From Ktedonospora formicarum (GTDB lineage: Bacteria; Chloroflexota; Ktedonobacteria; Ktedonobacterales; Ktedonobacteraceae): DNA of 64,000 bases. The translations under genes were made by a program, and so were the position numbers. The notes under the pieces were generated by a model. That model worked only from the letters and a program-made list of their open reading frames with translations. It did not search any database and was not told where the DNA came from. Location: positions 4,369,721 to 4,433,720 of the forward strand of contig NZ_BNJF01000001.1 of NCBI RefSeq assembly GCF_016587355.1, given 5' to 3'. Below are positions 46,075 to 54,226 of the stretch, piece after piece. Positions within the stretch are counted from its first letter, which is position 1. Each line of letters begins with the position of its first letter.

Positions 46075-46103
46075 TTGACTTTTGCACGATCCGAAGGTAT
46101 AAT
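46075..46103 (+). promoter_or_regulatory. Strong sigma-70-type promoter of the pyr cluster
   Basis: TTGACT (46075-46080), 17 bases of spacer, and TATAAT (46098-46103) match the consensus at 5/6 and 6/6. Transcription should start near 46110, leaving a leader of about 355 bases before pyrB. Confidence 0.75.
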
Positions 46104-46162
46104 TCTAACAATTTGAGACCAGTTCCCAAGAATTTTGAACGCTGAAAAGGTGTGGTATCATC

Positions 46163-46306
46163 ATGGCTTCGACTACCTGGAAAAGAACAATACAGGCAAC
46201 TACATTGTCTGGTTATTGGAATTTCCATTGGGGGGGTGATCCAGCCCTGGCGAAGCTGAGAATTCCTTCCTCTCTCCATTGATTTTGGAGGCGGGGATTT
46301 TTTTTT
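46163..46306 (+). promoter_or_regulatory. Candidate pyr leader peptide (46163-46282) overlapping a terminator (46267-46306)
   Basis: The leader contains a 12-position stem (46267-46278 against 46286-46297, one mismatch) followed by nine T, a textbook intrinsic terminator well before pyrB. A 39-codon open frame with ATG at 46163 stops (TGA 46280-46282) inside the terminator loop, so a ribosome close behind the polymerase would melt the hairpin. E. coli pyrBI works this way. The ribosome site is weak and a G7 run could hide a frame error. No T-box or clear PyrR-binding signature is seen. Confidence 0.55.
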
Positions 46307-46464
46307 GCCCGGAATGTGAGGAGCATGCGCTGTCAGGCACAAGCTACCCTACATCTCTGGTGAAAAGGCAAATGATGACCAGTCAACCGGTTGTGCTTGG
46401 TATACATGGAAAACGATGTGTCTATGTACGCGGGGAATGAGCTATAGCAATAAAGGGGATGTTT

Positions 46465-47460
46465 ATGAGTCAGACTGTTACTCTATCTACAAACGAGAAG
46501 CTCTCTGCCATCGCAGGTGACTTTAAAGGCAAAGATATTGTCTCTCTCGACCAGCTTTCTGCTGACGATTTGCATCGTGTCTTTGCTCTTGCTGGGCATA
46601 TGAAACAGCTTGTGCTTGATAAAGAGCCATGCCAACTACTCGCCGGGCAGGTCATCTCACTCCTCTTCTTTGAGCCATCGAGCCGGACCTTCGGTTCCTT
46701 CGCCTCCGCAATCAAGCGCCTGGGCGGGCAAACCATAGATATTCAGAACCCGGAAACAGTCTCTTCTGTCAAAAAGGGTGAGACGTTTGAAGATACGATT
46801 CGTGTCTTTGAAGCCTACTCCGATGCCATTGTGCTGCGTCATCCGCAACCAGGCGCGGCTCGACGCGCGGCAATGTGCGCCGAGTTTATTCCGATCGTGA
46901 ATGCTGGTGATGGCAATAATGAGCACCCTACACAGACAATTCTTGATCTCTACACATTGTATGAACGCTTTGGTCGCCTGGATAATCTAACTGGCTTGCT
47001 GGCTGGCGATGTCCTCAATAGCCGGACGCTTCACTCACTCTTGCGCGGCCTTTCACTCTTCGAAAATAATACAATTTATCTGCTCTCTCCCGAGAAATTG
47101 CGCCTCAAACGCGAAGACCTGGCACTTTTCCGCTCCCGTAATTTGATTATCCATGAAATTACGAGCGAGAAAGATATCCCCAGGGATTGCCAGTTCTGGT
47201 ACTGGACGCGTATCCAAAAAGAGCGCTTTGACTCGATTTCAGAATATAATGATATGGTAGCCCAGCGCTTCACGGTGACACCCGCACTGCTCGCGCAATA
47301 CGCCGGTCAGGAAACAATTGTAATGGACCCCCTGCCTCGTATTGGAACAATTGACACTGAGGTCGATAAGGATACTAGAGCCGTGTATCTGCGCTCACAG
47401 ATTCGTAATGGTTTGTATACGCGTATGGCCCTCCTGGCCCTTGTGCTGGGGCGTGCCTGA
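46465..47460 (+). CDS. pyrB: Aspartate carbamoyltransferase catalytic subunit
   Basis: PyrB joins carbamoyl phosphate and aspartate in the second step of pyrimidine synthesis. The 331-residue chain shows the carbamoyl-phosphate site FFEPSSRTFGSF (about 70-81), the HPTQ motif in NEHPTQTILDLYTLY, and the aspartate-site end MDPLPRIGTIDTEVD, which marks ATCase rather than ornithine carbamoyltransferase. AAGGGG lies 6 bases before the ATG at 46465. It is the first gene of pyrB-carA-carB-pyrE-pyrF, behind a strong promoter and a candidate attenuator. No regulatory subunit (pyrI) or pyrC is next to it. An inverted repeat (47461-47511) follows before carA. Confidence 0.93.
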   Translation: MSQTVTLSTNEKLSAIAGDFKGKDIVSLDQLSADDLHRVFALAGHMKQLVLDKEPCQLLAGQVISLLFFEPSSRTFGSFASAIKRLGGQTIDIQNPETVSSVKKGETFEDTIRVFEAYSDAIVLRHPQPGAARRAAMCAEFIPIVNAGDGNNEHPTQTILDLYTLYERFGRLDNLTGLLAGDVLNSRTLHSLLRGLSLFENNTIYLLSPEKLRLKREDLALFRSRNLIIHEITSEKDIPRDCQFWYWTRIQKERFDSISEYNDMVAQRFTVTPALLAQYAGQETIVMDPLPRIGTIDTEVDKDTRAVYLRSQIRNGLYTRMALLALVLGRA

Positions 47461-47465
47461 GCTCT

Positions 47466-47510
47466 TACGCGAAAATGAGCGCCATTAGATGCGCTCAAGA
47501 TTTCGCGTGG
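47466..47510. repeat. Inverted repeat between pyrB and carA
   Basis: Nested arms ACGCGAAAATGAGCGC and GCGCTCAAGATTTCGCGT lie 5 bases past the pyrB stop. They resemble part of the palindromic elements at 19688 and 32138. The hairpin may attenuate or stabilise the pyrB mRNA. Confidence 0.45.
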
Positions 47511-47556
47511 AAAACGTAGACTGATCATGAGTAGCCGATACTGGAAGGATACCCTT

Positions 47557-48696
47557 ATGATGCTTGATGTGGACACTACAAATACGCTTTTAAATGATGT
47601 CGTGGAGGATGCTCAGGTGACGCAGGCAACTACACGCAAAGGGGTCTTGGTGCTGGAAGATGGCATGCGCTTCGAAGGCTTTTCCTTTGGATATGAAGGC
47701 CCGGTAGCTGGTGAGGTAGTTTTCTGTACGGGAATGGTGGGCTATCCAGAAGCGTTGACCGATGCTTCCTATACTGGGCAGATCCTTACTATGACCTACC
47801 CGATTATTGGCAACTACGGCGTGCCTGACGCGTCAAAGTGGGAAGATGATCGCATTCATGCCGCTGGCTTGATTGTCTCAAATTATGTCGGGACGCCTTC
47901 GCATGTTGAAAGCACAATGGATCTGGGGACGTGGCTACGCCGTGAGCAGATTCCAGCGCTAGAGATTAAAGATACACGCCAGCTCACCCAGTATATTCGT
48001 AAACATGGCACAATGCTTGCCAAGATTGTGTTTGAAGAGGATATCCCTTTTCATGATCCCGATAGCGAGAATCTGGTTGCGCAGGTCTCAACACCTGAGG
48101 TGCGCGAGTTTGGGAGCGGTGAGACGACCATCGCGCTGATCGATTGCGGTGCCAAGCGCAATATCGTGCGCAGCCTTGTGGCTCGCGGCGCTCGCGTCGT
48201 TGTTGTGCCCTGGGATTACGATCTGTGCGCCGAGGACGTCCCGTTCGAATTTGATGGTATCCTGGTCTCCAATGGACCGGGCAATCCTAAGATGGCACAA
48301 AAGACTATTGAAAACTTGCGCAAAGCTATCGAGCGCGAAATTCCTATAATGGGTATTTGTCTGGGGCATCAGTTGCTGGCTCTGGCGGCTGGCGGCGACA
48401 CCTACAAGCTTAAGTTTGGGCATCGGAGCCAGAACCAGCCTTGCCTGCTTGCCGAGAGTAAGCGCTGTTACATCACGACGCAGAACCATAGCTTCGCTGT
48501 GGGAACACTGCCGACTGACTTCTCGGCCTGGTTTACGAATGCTAACGATGGCAGCAATGAAGGGCTGCGCCATAATTATCTACCAATCTTCTCGGTGCAG
48601 TTCCATCCCGAGTCCACACCAGGACCCATGGATACTGAATGGCTGTTTGATCTCTTCCTGGAGAAGGTACACGAAACAAAGGGGGCTTTGATCTAA
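47557..48696 (+). CDS. carA: Carbamoyl-phosphate synthase small subunit (glutamine amidotransferase)
   Basis: CarA releases ammonia from glutamine for CarB. The 379-residue protein has the N-terminal CPSase small-chain domain (LVLEDGMRFEGFSFGYEG, TYPIIGNYG) and a C-terminal class I amidotransferase domain. The nucleophile is Cys in MGICLGHQLLALAAGG and the His/Glu pair lies in FHPESTPGPMDT. GGAAGG lies 8 bases before the ATG at 47557, preferred to the ATG at 47527 that would add ten residues. Its TAA is directly followed by the GTG of carB with no gap, so the two are tightly coupled. Confidence 0.95.
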   Translation: MMLDVDTTNTLLNDVVEDAQVTQATTRKGVLVLEDGMRFEGFSFGYEGPVAGEVVFCTGMVGYPEALTDASYTGQILTMTYPIIGNYGVPDASKWEDDRIHAAGLIVSNYVGTPSHVESTMDLGTWLRREQIPALEIKDTRQLTQYIRKHGTMLAKIVFEEDIPFHDPDSENLVAQVSTPEVREFGSGETTIALIDCGAKRNIVRSLVARGARVVVVPWDYDLCAEDVPFEFDGILVSNGPGNPKMAQKTIENLRKAIEREIPIMGICLGHQLLALAAGGDTYKLKFGHRSQNQPCLLAESKRCYITTQNHSFAVGTLPTDFSAWFTNANDGSNEGLRHNYLPIFSVQFHPESTPGPMDTEWLFDLFLEKVHETKGALI

Positions 48697-51600
48697 GTGA
48701 AGTCATTACAAAAAGTGCTGGTGTTGGGTGCAGGCGCGCTTAAGATTGGGCAGGCCGGGGAGTTTGACTACTCCGGCTCCCAGGCCCTCAAGGCTCTCCA
48801 TGAAGAAGGAATCTCTACAGTCCTCATCAATCCAAACATCGCAACCATTCAAACATCGAAACAAATGGCAGACCAGGTATACTTCCTGCCAGTGACTCCA
48901 CTGTTTGTCGAGAAAGTTATCGAGAAGGAGCGCCCAGATGGCATTCTGCTCTCCTTTGGTGGGCAGACAGCATTAAACTGTGGCATAGCGCTTCATCAGA
49001 GTGGGGTGCTGGAAAAGTATGGTGTGCGCATCCTGGGGACGCCAGTTTCCGCGATTATTCTGACCGAGGATCGCGAAGAGTTCGCGCAGCACTTGCGCTC
49101 TATTAATATTCCCACCCCTCAGAGTCGCACCGCTGAATCGCTGGAAGAGGCATTGCGTATTGGCAACGAACTGGGTTTCCCGCTGATGGTGCGCGCGGGC
49201 TATGCCCTGGGTGGTCAGGGGTCAGGCATCGCGCATAGCGAAGCGGAGTTGCGCAAGATAGTCTCGGGCGCGCTGGCTTTCGCGCCGCAGGTCTTGATTG
49301 AGCAGTATCTCCACCACTTTAAAGAAGTTGAATATGAAGTTGTCCGTGACGCCTATGATAACTGTATCACCGTATGTAACATGGAGAACATGGACCCGCT
49401 GGGTATCCATACTGGTGAGTCCGTAGTTATCGCGCCCAGTCAGACGCTCACCAACCACGAGTATCACATGCTGCGCACAGCGGCTATTTCGATTGTGCGT
49501 AGCCTGGGGATTGTGGGCGAATGTAACGTCCAGTACGCGCTCGACCCCAAGACCTCACAATACTATGTGATTGAGGTCAACGCGCGCCTCTCGCGTAGCT
49601 CTGCTCTGGCGAGTAAAGCCACCGGGTACCCCCTGGCGTATGTCGCGGCAAAATTGGCGCTGGATTACGCGCTGACTGAGCTCACGAACAAAGTGACTGG
49701 CGTCACACAGGCGTGTTTCGAGCCAAGCCTGGACTATGTGGTGGTCAAGATTCCCCGCTGGGACCTGGAGAAGTTCAAGGGTGTCGAGTTCACTATCGGT
49801 ACCGGCATGAAATCCGTCGGTGAGGTCATGGGCATTGGTCGCACCTTTGAGGAGGCGTACCAGAAGGCTATTCGTATGCTCGACCTGGATCTGGAGGGCG
49901 CGACAAGTGAGCGTGGCTTCCAGGGCTTGGAGTCGCCCGAAGAGATCTTCCAGACGTTCCTGTATCGCCCCACGCACAAGCGTATTTTCGCGCTTCCACT
50001 GGCAATGAAGCAGGGCTTCTCCATCGAGAAGATTCATGAGATCACCGGTATTGATAACTGGTTCCTCAAGCGTATTGAGCATATCTTGCGCCTGGAAGAG
50101 ACGCTACGTGAGACAAAAGATCTCTCACGCGATGCTTTCACGCGCCTCAAACAAGCTGGTATTTGTGACAAGCGTATCGCTGATCTCACAGGGATGACAG
50201 AATTAGAAGTGCGCGCGGAGCGCAAGCGCCTGGGCATTGTACCTGTCGCATTGCAGATTGATACTCTGGCGGGGGAGTTCCCTTCGGATACCAACTATCT
50301 ATACACAACCTATAACGCTCAACATAACGATGTTCAGGCGTTTGGGGAAGATGGAGTGGTTGTCCTGGGCTCTGGTCCCTACCGCATCGGTTCTTCGGTC
50401 GAGTTTGATTGGACCTCGGTAAGCGCGGTTGAGGCCCTCAAGAAGTATCAGAAGCGTTCCATCGTCATCAACTGCAATCCTGAGACGGTTTCGACTGACT
50501 ACGATACCTCAGACCGCCTCTACTTCGAGGAATTGACCTTCGAGCGAATCGCAGATATCTGCGAGTTTGAAGCCCCTCATGGCGTGATCGTTTCGGTGGG
50601 TGGACAGACACCGAATAACCGCGTTCCGGCGTTACACCAGTATGGTATTCCGATCCTGGGTACCAGTGCTGAGAACATTGATGGGGCCGAGAACCGCTAT
50701 CGCTTCTCGCACTTGCTGGATACATTGAATATTCATCAGCCAGAATGGGCAACCTTTACAAGCATTGAGGACCTGCGTTCCTTCGCCGAGCGCGTTGGCT
50801 ATCCAGTGCTGGTACGCCCCTCGTATGTGCTCTCTGGCAGCGCTATGAATGTCTGTTACAATCAGGACCAATTAGAGCGCTATGTGGGAGAGGCTATGGC
50901 GGTCTCACCCGAATATCCCGTGACCGTGACGCGCTTCTTCCAGAAGGTCAAGGAGATCGAACTGGATGCCGTCGCACAGCGCGGCGAAATTAAAGCCTTT
51001 GTCATTTCGGAGCATGTGGAGAACGCAGGCGTCCATTCTGGCGATGCCACGATTGTCCTGCCACCACAGACCATTAATGACGAGACGAAATCACGCATTG
51101 AAGCAGTTGGACGTGCTATCGCGAGCGCCCTCAATATCACTGGCCCATTCAATATTCAGTTCCTGGCTAAGGATAATCAGGTCTATGTGATTGAGGCGAA
51201 CCTGCGCGCATCGCGCACCTTCCCCTTCATCTCTAAGGTTACTGGTGTGAACCTGATCGAGATGTTTGTGGATGCCCTCTTCCAGGAGGATATCCCCGTA
51301 GTAACGATGCCGTACCTACCCTTTACAGCGGTGAAGGCTCCCCAGTTCTCCTTCTCACGCCTGACCGGGGCTGATCCCATTCTGCGTGTTGAGATGGCGT
51401 CAACGGGCGAGGTTGCTTGCTTCGGCGACGATTTGGAAGAAGCCTATCTGAAAGCAATCATCGCTACTGGTGGGAAAATTCCCCAGCGGGGCGTCTTTAT
51501 TAGCCTGGGTGGGGATGATAAGAAGGCGACTTTCCTGGAAAGTGCTCGTTTGCTTGCGAAGAAGGGCATTCCACTCTATGCCACCGAGAAGACCAGCGAG

Positions 51601-51906
51601 TTCTTACAGGCGAATGGGATTGAGACGACCCGACTGTATAAGCTACACGAGCAGATGGAGCCGAATGTGTTGACCTACTTCCGCGAGGGGAAGATCGATA
51701 TGGCAATCAATGTTGTAGATCGCCATGTCATGAAAGAGATTGACGACGACTACGCAATGCGGCGGCACGCGGTCGATCACAATATCCCTCTCATTACCAA
51801 GGTCAAGCAGGCTCGTCTCTTCATTAGCGCCATCACTCATAAGCGTCTGGAGACGCTCCCCATCAAAGCATGGAATGATTATGCTGTAGATGAGGTACTC
51901 AAATAG
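48697..51906 (+). CDS. carB: Carbamoyl-phosphate synthase large subunit
   Basis: CarB makes carbamoyl phosphate from bicarbonate, ammonia and two ATP. The 1,069-residue chain has the two homologous halves of the family: GAGALKIGQAGEFDYSGSQA at the start, GQTALNCGIAL, GGQGSGIAHS and EVNARLSRSSALASKATGYP in the first; GSGPYRIGSSVEFDWTSV, NCNPETVSTDYD, VRPSYVLSGSAM and EANLRASRTFPFISKVTGV in the second. The C-terminal allosteric (MGS-like) domain begins around residue 930 (VFISLGGDDKKATF). It starts with GTG immediately after carA's stop. An imperfect 15-bp hairpin follows it before pyrE. The product feeds PyrB encoded upstream. Confidence 0.95.
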   Translation: MKSLQKVLVLGAGALKIGQAGEFDYSGSQALKALHEEGISTVLINPNIATIQTSKQMADQVYFLPVTPLFVEKVIEKERPDGILLSFGGQTALNCGIALHQSGVLEKYGVRILGTPVSAIILTEDREEFAQHLRSINIPTPQSRTAESLEEALRIGNELGFPLMVRAGYALGGQGSGIAHSEAELRKIVSGALAFAPQVLIEQYLHHFKEVEYEVVRDAYDNCITVCNMENMDPLGIHTGESVVIAPSQTLTNHEYHMLRTAAISIVRSLGIVGECNVQYALDPKTSQYYVIEVNARLSRSSALASKATGYPLAYVAAKLALDYALTELTNKVTGVTQACFEPSLDYVVVKIPRWDLEKFKGVEFTIGTGMKSVGEVMGIGRTFEEAYQKAIRMLDLDLEGATSERGFQGLESPEEIFQTFLYRPTHKRIFALPLAMKQGFSIEKIHEITGIDNWFLKRIEHILRLEETLRETKDLSRDAFTRLKQAGICDKRIADLTGMTELEVRAERKRLGIVPVALQIDTLAGEFPSDTNYLYTTYNAQHNDVQAFGEDGVVVLGSGPYRIGSSVEFDWTSVSAVEALKKYQKRSIVINCNPETVSTDYDTSDRLYFEELTFERIADICEFEAPHGVIVSVGGQTPNNRVPALHQYGIPILGTSAENIDGAENRYRFSHLLDTLNIHQPEWATFTSIEDLRSFAERVGYPVLVRPSYVLSGSAMNVCYNQDQLERYVGEAMAVSPEYPVTVTRFFQKVKEIELDAVAQRGEIKAFVISEHVENAGVHSGDATIVLPPQTINDETKSRIEAVGRAIASALNITGPFNIQFLAKDNQVYVIEANLRASRTFPFISKVTGVNLIEMFVDALFQEDIPVVTMPYLPFTAVKAPQFSFSRLTGADPILRVEMASTGEVACFGDDLEEAYLKAIIATGGKIPQRGVFISLGGDDKKATFLESARLLAKKGIPLYATEKTSEFLQANGIETTRLYKLHEQMEPNVLTYFREGKIDMAINVVDRHVMKEIDDDYAMRRHAVDHNIPLITKVKQARLFISAITHKRLETLPIKAWNDYAVDEVLK

Positions 51907-51924
51907 CTGTAGAGCGTAATGTAT

Positions 51925-51960
51925 AAACGGCCCCTTCCTGAAGCAAGGAAAGGGCCGTTT
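51925..51960 (+). terminator. Hairpin between carB and pyrE
   Basis: Arms 51925-51939 and 51946-51960 pair with one G-U, followed by TTTGCC. It may partially terminate or stabilise the carAB message ahead of pyrE. Confidence 0.6.
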
Positions 51961-52005
51961 GCCTGATGTTGATGTGCAGGTGTATTGTGCTGGAAAGGGA
52001 GCAAT

Positions 52006-52662
52006 ATGAACGATCCTGAGGTAATGCAGTTATTTGAGGAGGCTGGCGCTATTGTCAAGGACAGCCACTTCGTCTATAGTTCCGGTCGTCATAGCTCAGT
52101 CTATGTGAATAAAGATGCACTCTATCTGCGACCACGAATTATCTCGTCGATCTGCGAGCGTATGGCTCAGCCCTATGATCCTGAGCAGATAGATGTCGTG
52201 GTTGGTCCAGTGATTGGCGCGGTAATTCTGTCACAATGGACAGCGTATCATCTCTCGCAGCGCAAAGCGGTGGGTGAGGTGCTGGCAGTCTTCGCCGAGA
52301 AGGGTGCGGATGGTGTCGACAAACAGTTCTACTTTGGGCGAGGATATGACAAATGGATCTCTGGGCGCAATATCCTGGTCGTCGAAGATATTTTGACCAC
52401 AGGTAACTCCGCGCGTCAGACCATTGAGACCATTCGTCGTTATGGTGGTAATGTCGTTGGTTTGAGTGTCCTGGCGAATCGTGGTAATGTGCAGGCGGAG
52501 GAGGTTGGTGATGTGCCAATCCATGCTCTTATCGAGTTGTCTCTACGAACGTATACAGCCGAGGAGTGCCCCTTCTGCCGCGATGGTGTGCCCGTCAATA
52601 TTGAGCTAGGTAAGGGACGTGCCTTCCTGGCGAAGCAGAAGGCCCTGGAAGTTCAATCATAG
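52006..52662 (+). CDS. pyrE: Orotate phosphoribosyltransferase
   Basis: PyrE attaches the ribose phosphate of PRPP to orotate. The protein has 218 residues with a type I PRTase fold. Substrate-binding sequence SSGRHSSVYVNKDA is near residue 25, GPVIGAVIL is the flexible-loop strand, and the PRPP signature is VVEDILTTGNSARQT (about 126-140). The C-terminal part has a Cys-containing segment (AEECPFCRDG) seen in related PyrE types. AAAGGGAG lies 6 bases before the ATG at 52006. It lies 20 bases before pyrF on the same strand, so both are probably translated from one message. Confidence 0.92.
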   Translation: MNDPEVMQLFEEAGAIVKDSHFVYSSGRHSSVYVNKDALYLRPRIISSICERMAQPYDPEQIDVVVGPVIGAVILSQWTAYHLSQRKAVGEVLAVFAEKGADGVDKQFYFGRGYDKWISGRNILVVEDILTTGNSARQTIETIRRYGGNVVGLSVLANRGNVQAEEVGDVPIHALIELSLRTYTAEECPFCRDGVPVNIELGKGRAFLAKQKALEVQS

Positions 52663-52682
52663 CTCGAAAAGAGAGGATCAAC

Positions 52683-53521
52683 ATGGGTTTTGTTGAGAAG
52701 TTGATTGCATCGTCGCGCCAGCAGCAGAGCTTGCTCTGTGTGGGTCTGGACCCTGAGCCTGGGCGCTTGCCCAAAGGTTTTCGCCAGGAGCCTGTCGAGC
52801 GCGCGATAGTGCGTTTCTGTCAGGCCATTATCGAGGCGACCGCGCCATATGTGTGTGCCTACAAGCCCAATCTGGCTTTCTTTGAAGTGCTTGGTCCGGC
52901 AGGTCTGCGCGCTTTGCAAGAGGTGATCGAAGCGATACCATCTCATATCCCAGTTATTGCGGACGCCAAGCGTGGAGACATTGGGAATACCGCGCGCGCC
53001 TATGCACGAACGCTCTTTGAGACCTATGGATGCGATGCCGCGACAGTGAATCCCTATATGGGGCGCGATAGTGTTGCCCCTTCCTGGAGTATCGCGATAA
53101 GGGAACGATCCTGTTATGCCGTACCTCCAATCCTGGCGCGCGCGATCTGCAAGATGTGCGTGTGCTTGATGAGCAGGGTGAGGAGCGTCCTCTCTACGAG
53201 ATCGTGGCGCAGCGCGTGCGGGAGTGGGATACTGAGGGGAATTGTGGTCTGGTAGTGGGTGCGACGTATCCCGAAGAATTGCGCCGTATTCGCGCTATCT
53301 GTCCCCATATGCCGATTCTTATTCCTGGTATTGGAGCACAGGGAGGCGATCTTGAAGCCTCGGTTCTGGCCGGTGTTGACGAGCACGGCGAATTGGCGAT
53401 CATATCCTCTTCCCGCTCAGTGCTCTATGCTAGCGCGGGTGATGACTTCGCGAGCGCCTCTGCTGAAGAGGCGCGGCGGGTACGCAACCAGATCAATACT
53501 ATACGCCATGCCCTTGTTTAG
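52683..53521 (+). CDS. pyrF: Orotidine 5'-phosphate decarboxylase, reading frame interrupted near 53077-53082
   Basis: PyrF decarboxylates OMP to UMP. The first frame is normal up to the catalytic-region motif VIADAKRGDIGNTARAYA and on to AATVNPYMGRDSVAP, then turns into unrelated residues. The second frame carries RVLDEQGEERPLYEIV, GLVVGATYPEELRRIR and ILIPGIGAQGGD, the expected C-terminal half. One extra C or T at 53077-53082 (CCCCTT) gives a continuous PFLEY-type family sequence and about 279 residues, ending at 53521. This is a conserved step of pyrimidine synthesis in an intact operon, so a base-calling error is likelier than true loss. Confidence 0.88.
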
Positions 53522-53550
53522 TGCTCATTGATGAGTGGAATAGGCTCGTA

Positions 53551-53601
53551 GAGGGCAAGAGTGGGAACACAAATCTCCATTGTGTTTCCGCTCTTGCCCT
53601 C
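53551..53601. terminator. Bidirectional terminator between pyrF and the glycolipid-binding-like gene
   Basis: Arms 53551-53571 and 53581-53601 (21 bases, two G-U pairs) lie between two convergent stops. Confidence 0.75.
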
Positions 53602-53636
53602 TATTGCTTGTCTGGTTATGTTTCTAAGGGGTTTGG

Positions 53637-54206
53637 TTATTTGACCGTGACTTGCTCGAAGAGATGGGGATAGTTCAGTACCAGCCCATCGTCATCTACT
53701 GTGATCTCGGTACTGAATTCATTGTCAAGCGATTCGTAACGGTAGACACGTTCGCCCGGCATATCACTCAGGCAGGTGTAGCGCTGGCGAACCGGGGTTA
53801 TCTGCATGTCGGGTAAAGCGACATACGCGACCACGATCTCAACTGAATCATTGACAGCAAGTTTGTGGCGACGGATGGGAAGCGTATTGGTAAAGGATGA
53901 GATGGAGAGATCGACATCGATGCAGCCTTCGAGATCAGGTATGGGTTCTCCTTCGGAGAAGAACCAATTGCCCCTTCCATCAGCGCGCAAGTGAATACTT
54001 GCCTCCTGACGTTCGAGCATATCGAGGTCGAGTTGAACAACTTGCCAGTCGGAATTACAATGTACGACATAGTGGGCACGCAATGGCACCCCTTGCTCCA
54101 GTGTAATGACTTGCCCATCGGCGAGCACCCCATCCTCACGGGCATGGAGGAAGAGATGCTCAAGGCCGGGCTTGTCGAGATGGGACCATAAAACTGAACG
54201 TTTCAC
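53637..54206 (-). CDS. Putative glycolipid-binding domain protein
   Basis: This 189-residue, all-beta protein resembles the putative glycolipid-binding family (PF06475/COG3554). Typical segments are VVQLDLDMLERQEASIHLRADGRGNWFF (its core, given in part), DLEGCIDVDLSISSFTNTLPIRR and QRYTCL. The fold is a beta-barrel with unknown ligand; the family name is historical. The start is GTG at 54206, with GGAGAG 5 bases before it. It lies 20 bases downstream of argS on the same strand, so the two form an operon, although no functional link is known. The position 189 end converges with the pyrF terminator. Confidence 0.8.
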   Translation of the reverse strand: MKRSVLWSHLDKPGLEHLFLHAREDGVLADGQVITLEQGVPLRAHYVVHCNSDWQVVQLDLDMLERQEASIHLRADGRGNWFFSEGEPIPDLEGCIDVDLSISSFTNTLPIRRHKLAVNDSVEIVVAYVALPDMQITPVRQRYTCLSDMPGERVYRYESLDNEFSTEITVDDDGLVLNYPHLFEQVTVK

Positions 54207-54226
54207 GGTTGCTCTCCGAAAAGGTG

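Noticed and set aside
46110..46464. T-box or PyrR-type leader riboswitch
   Set aside because: No T-box sequence or clear PyrR-binding loop was seen; only a terminator and an overlapping short frame are supported.
48088..48573. A 161-codon minus-strand open frame
   Set aside because: It is antisense to carA, whose amidotransferase motifs are clear.
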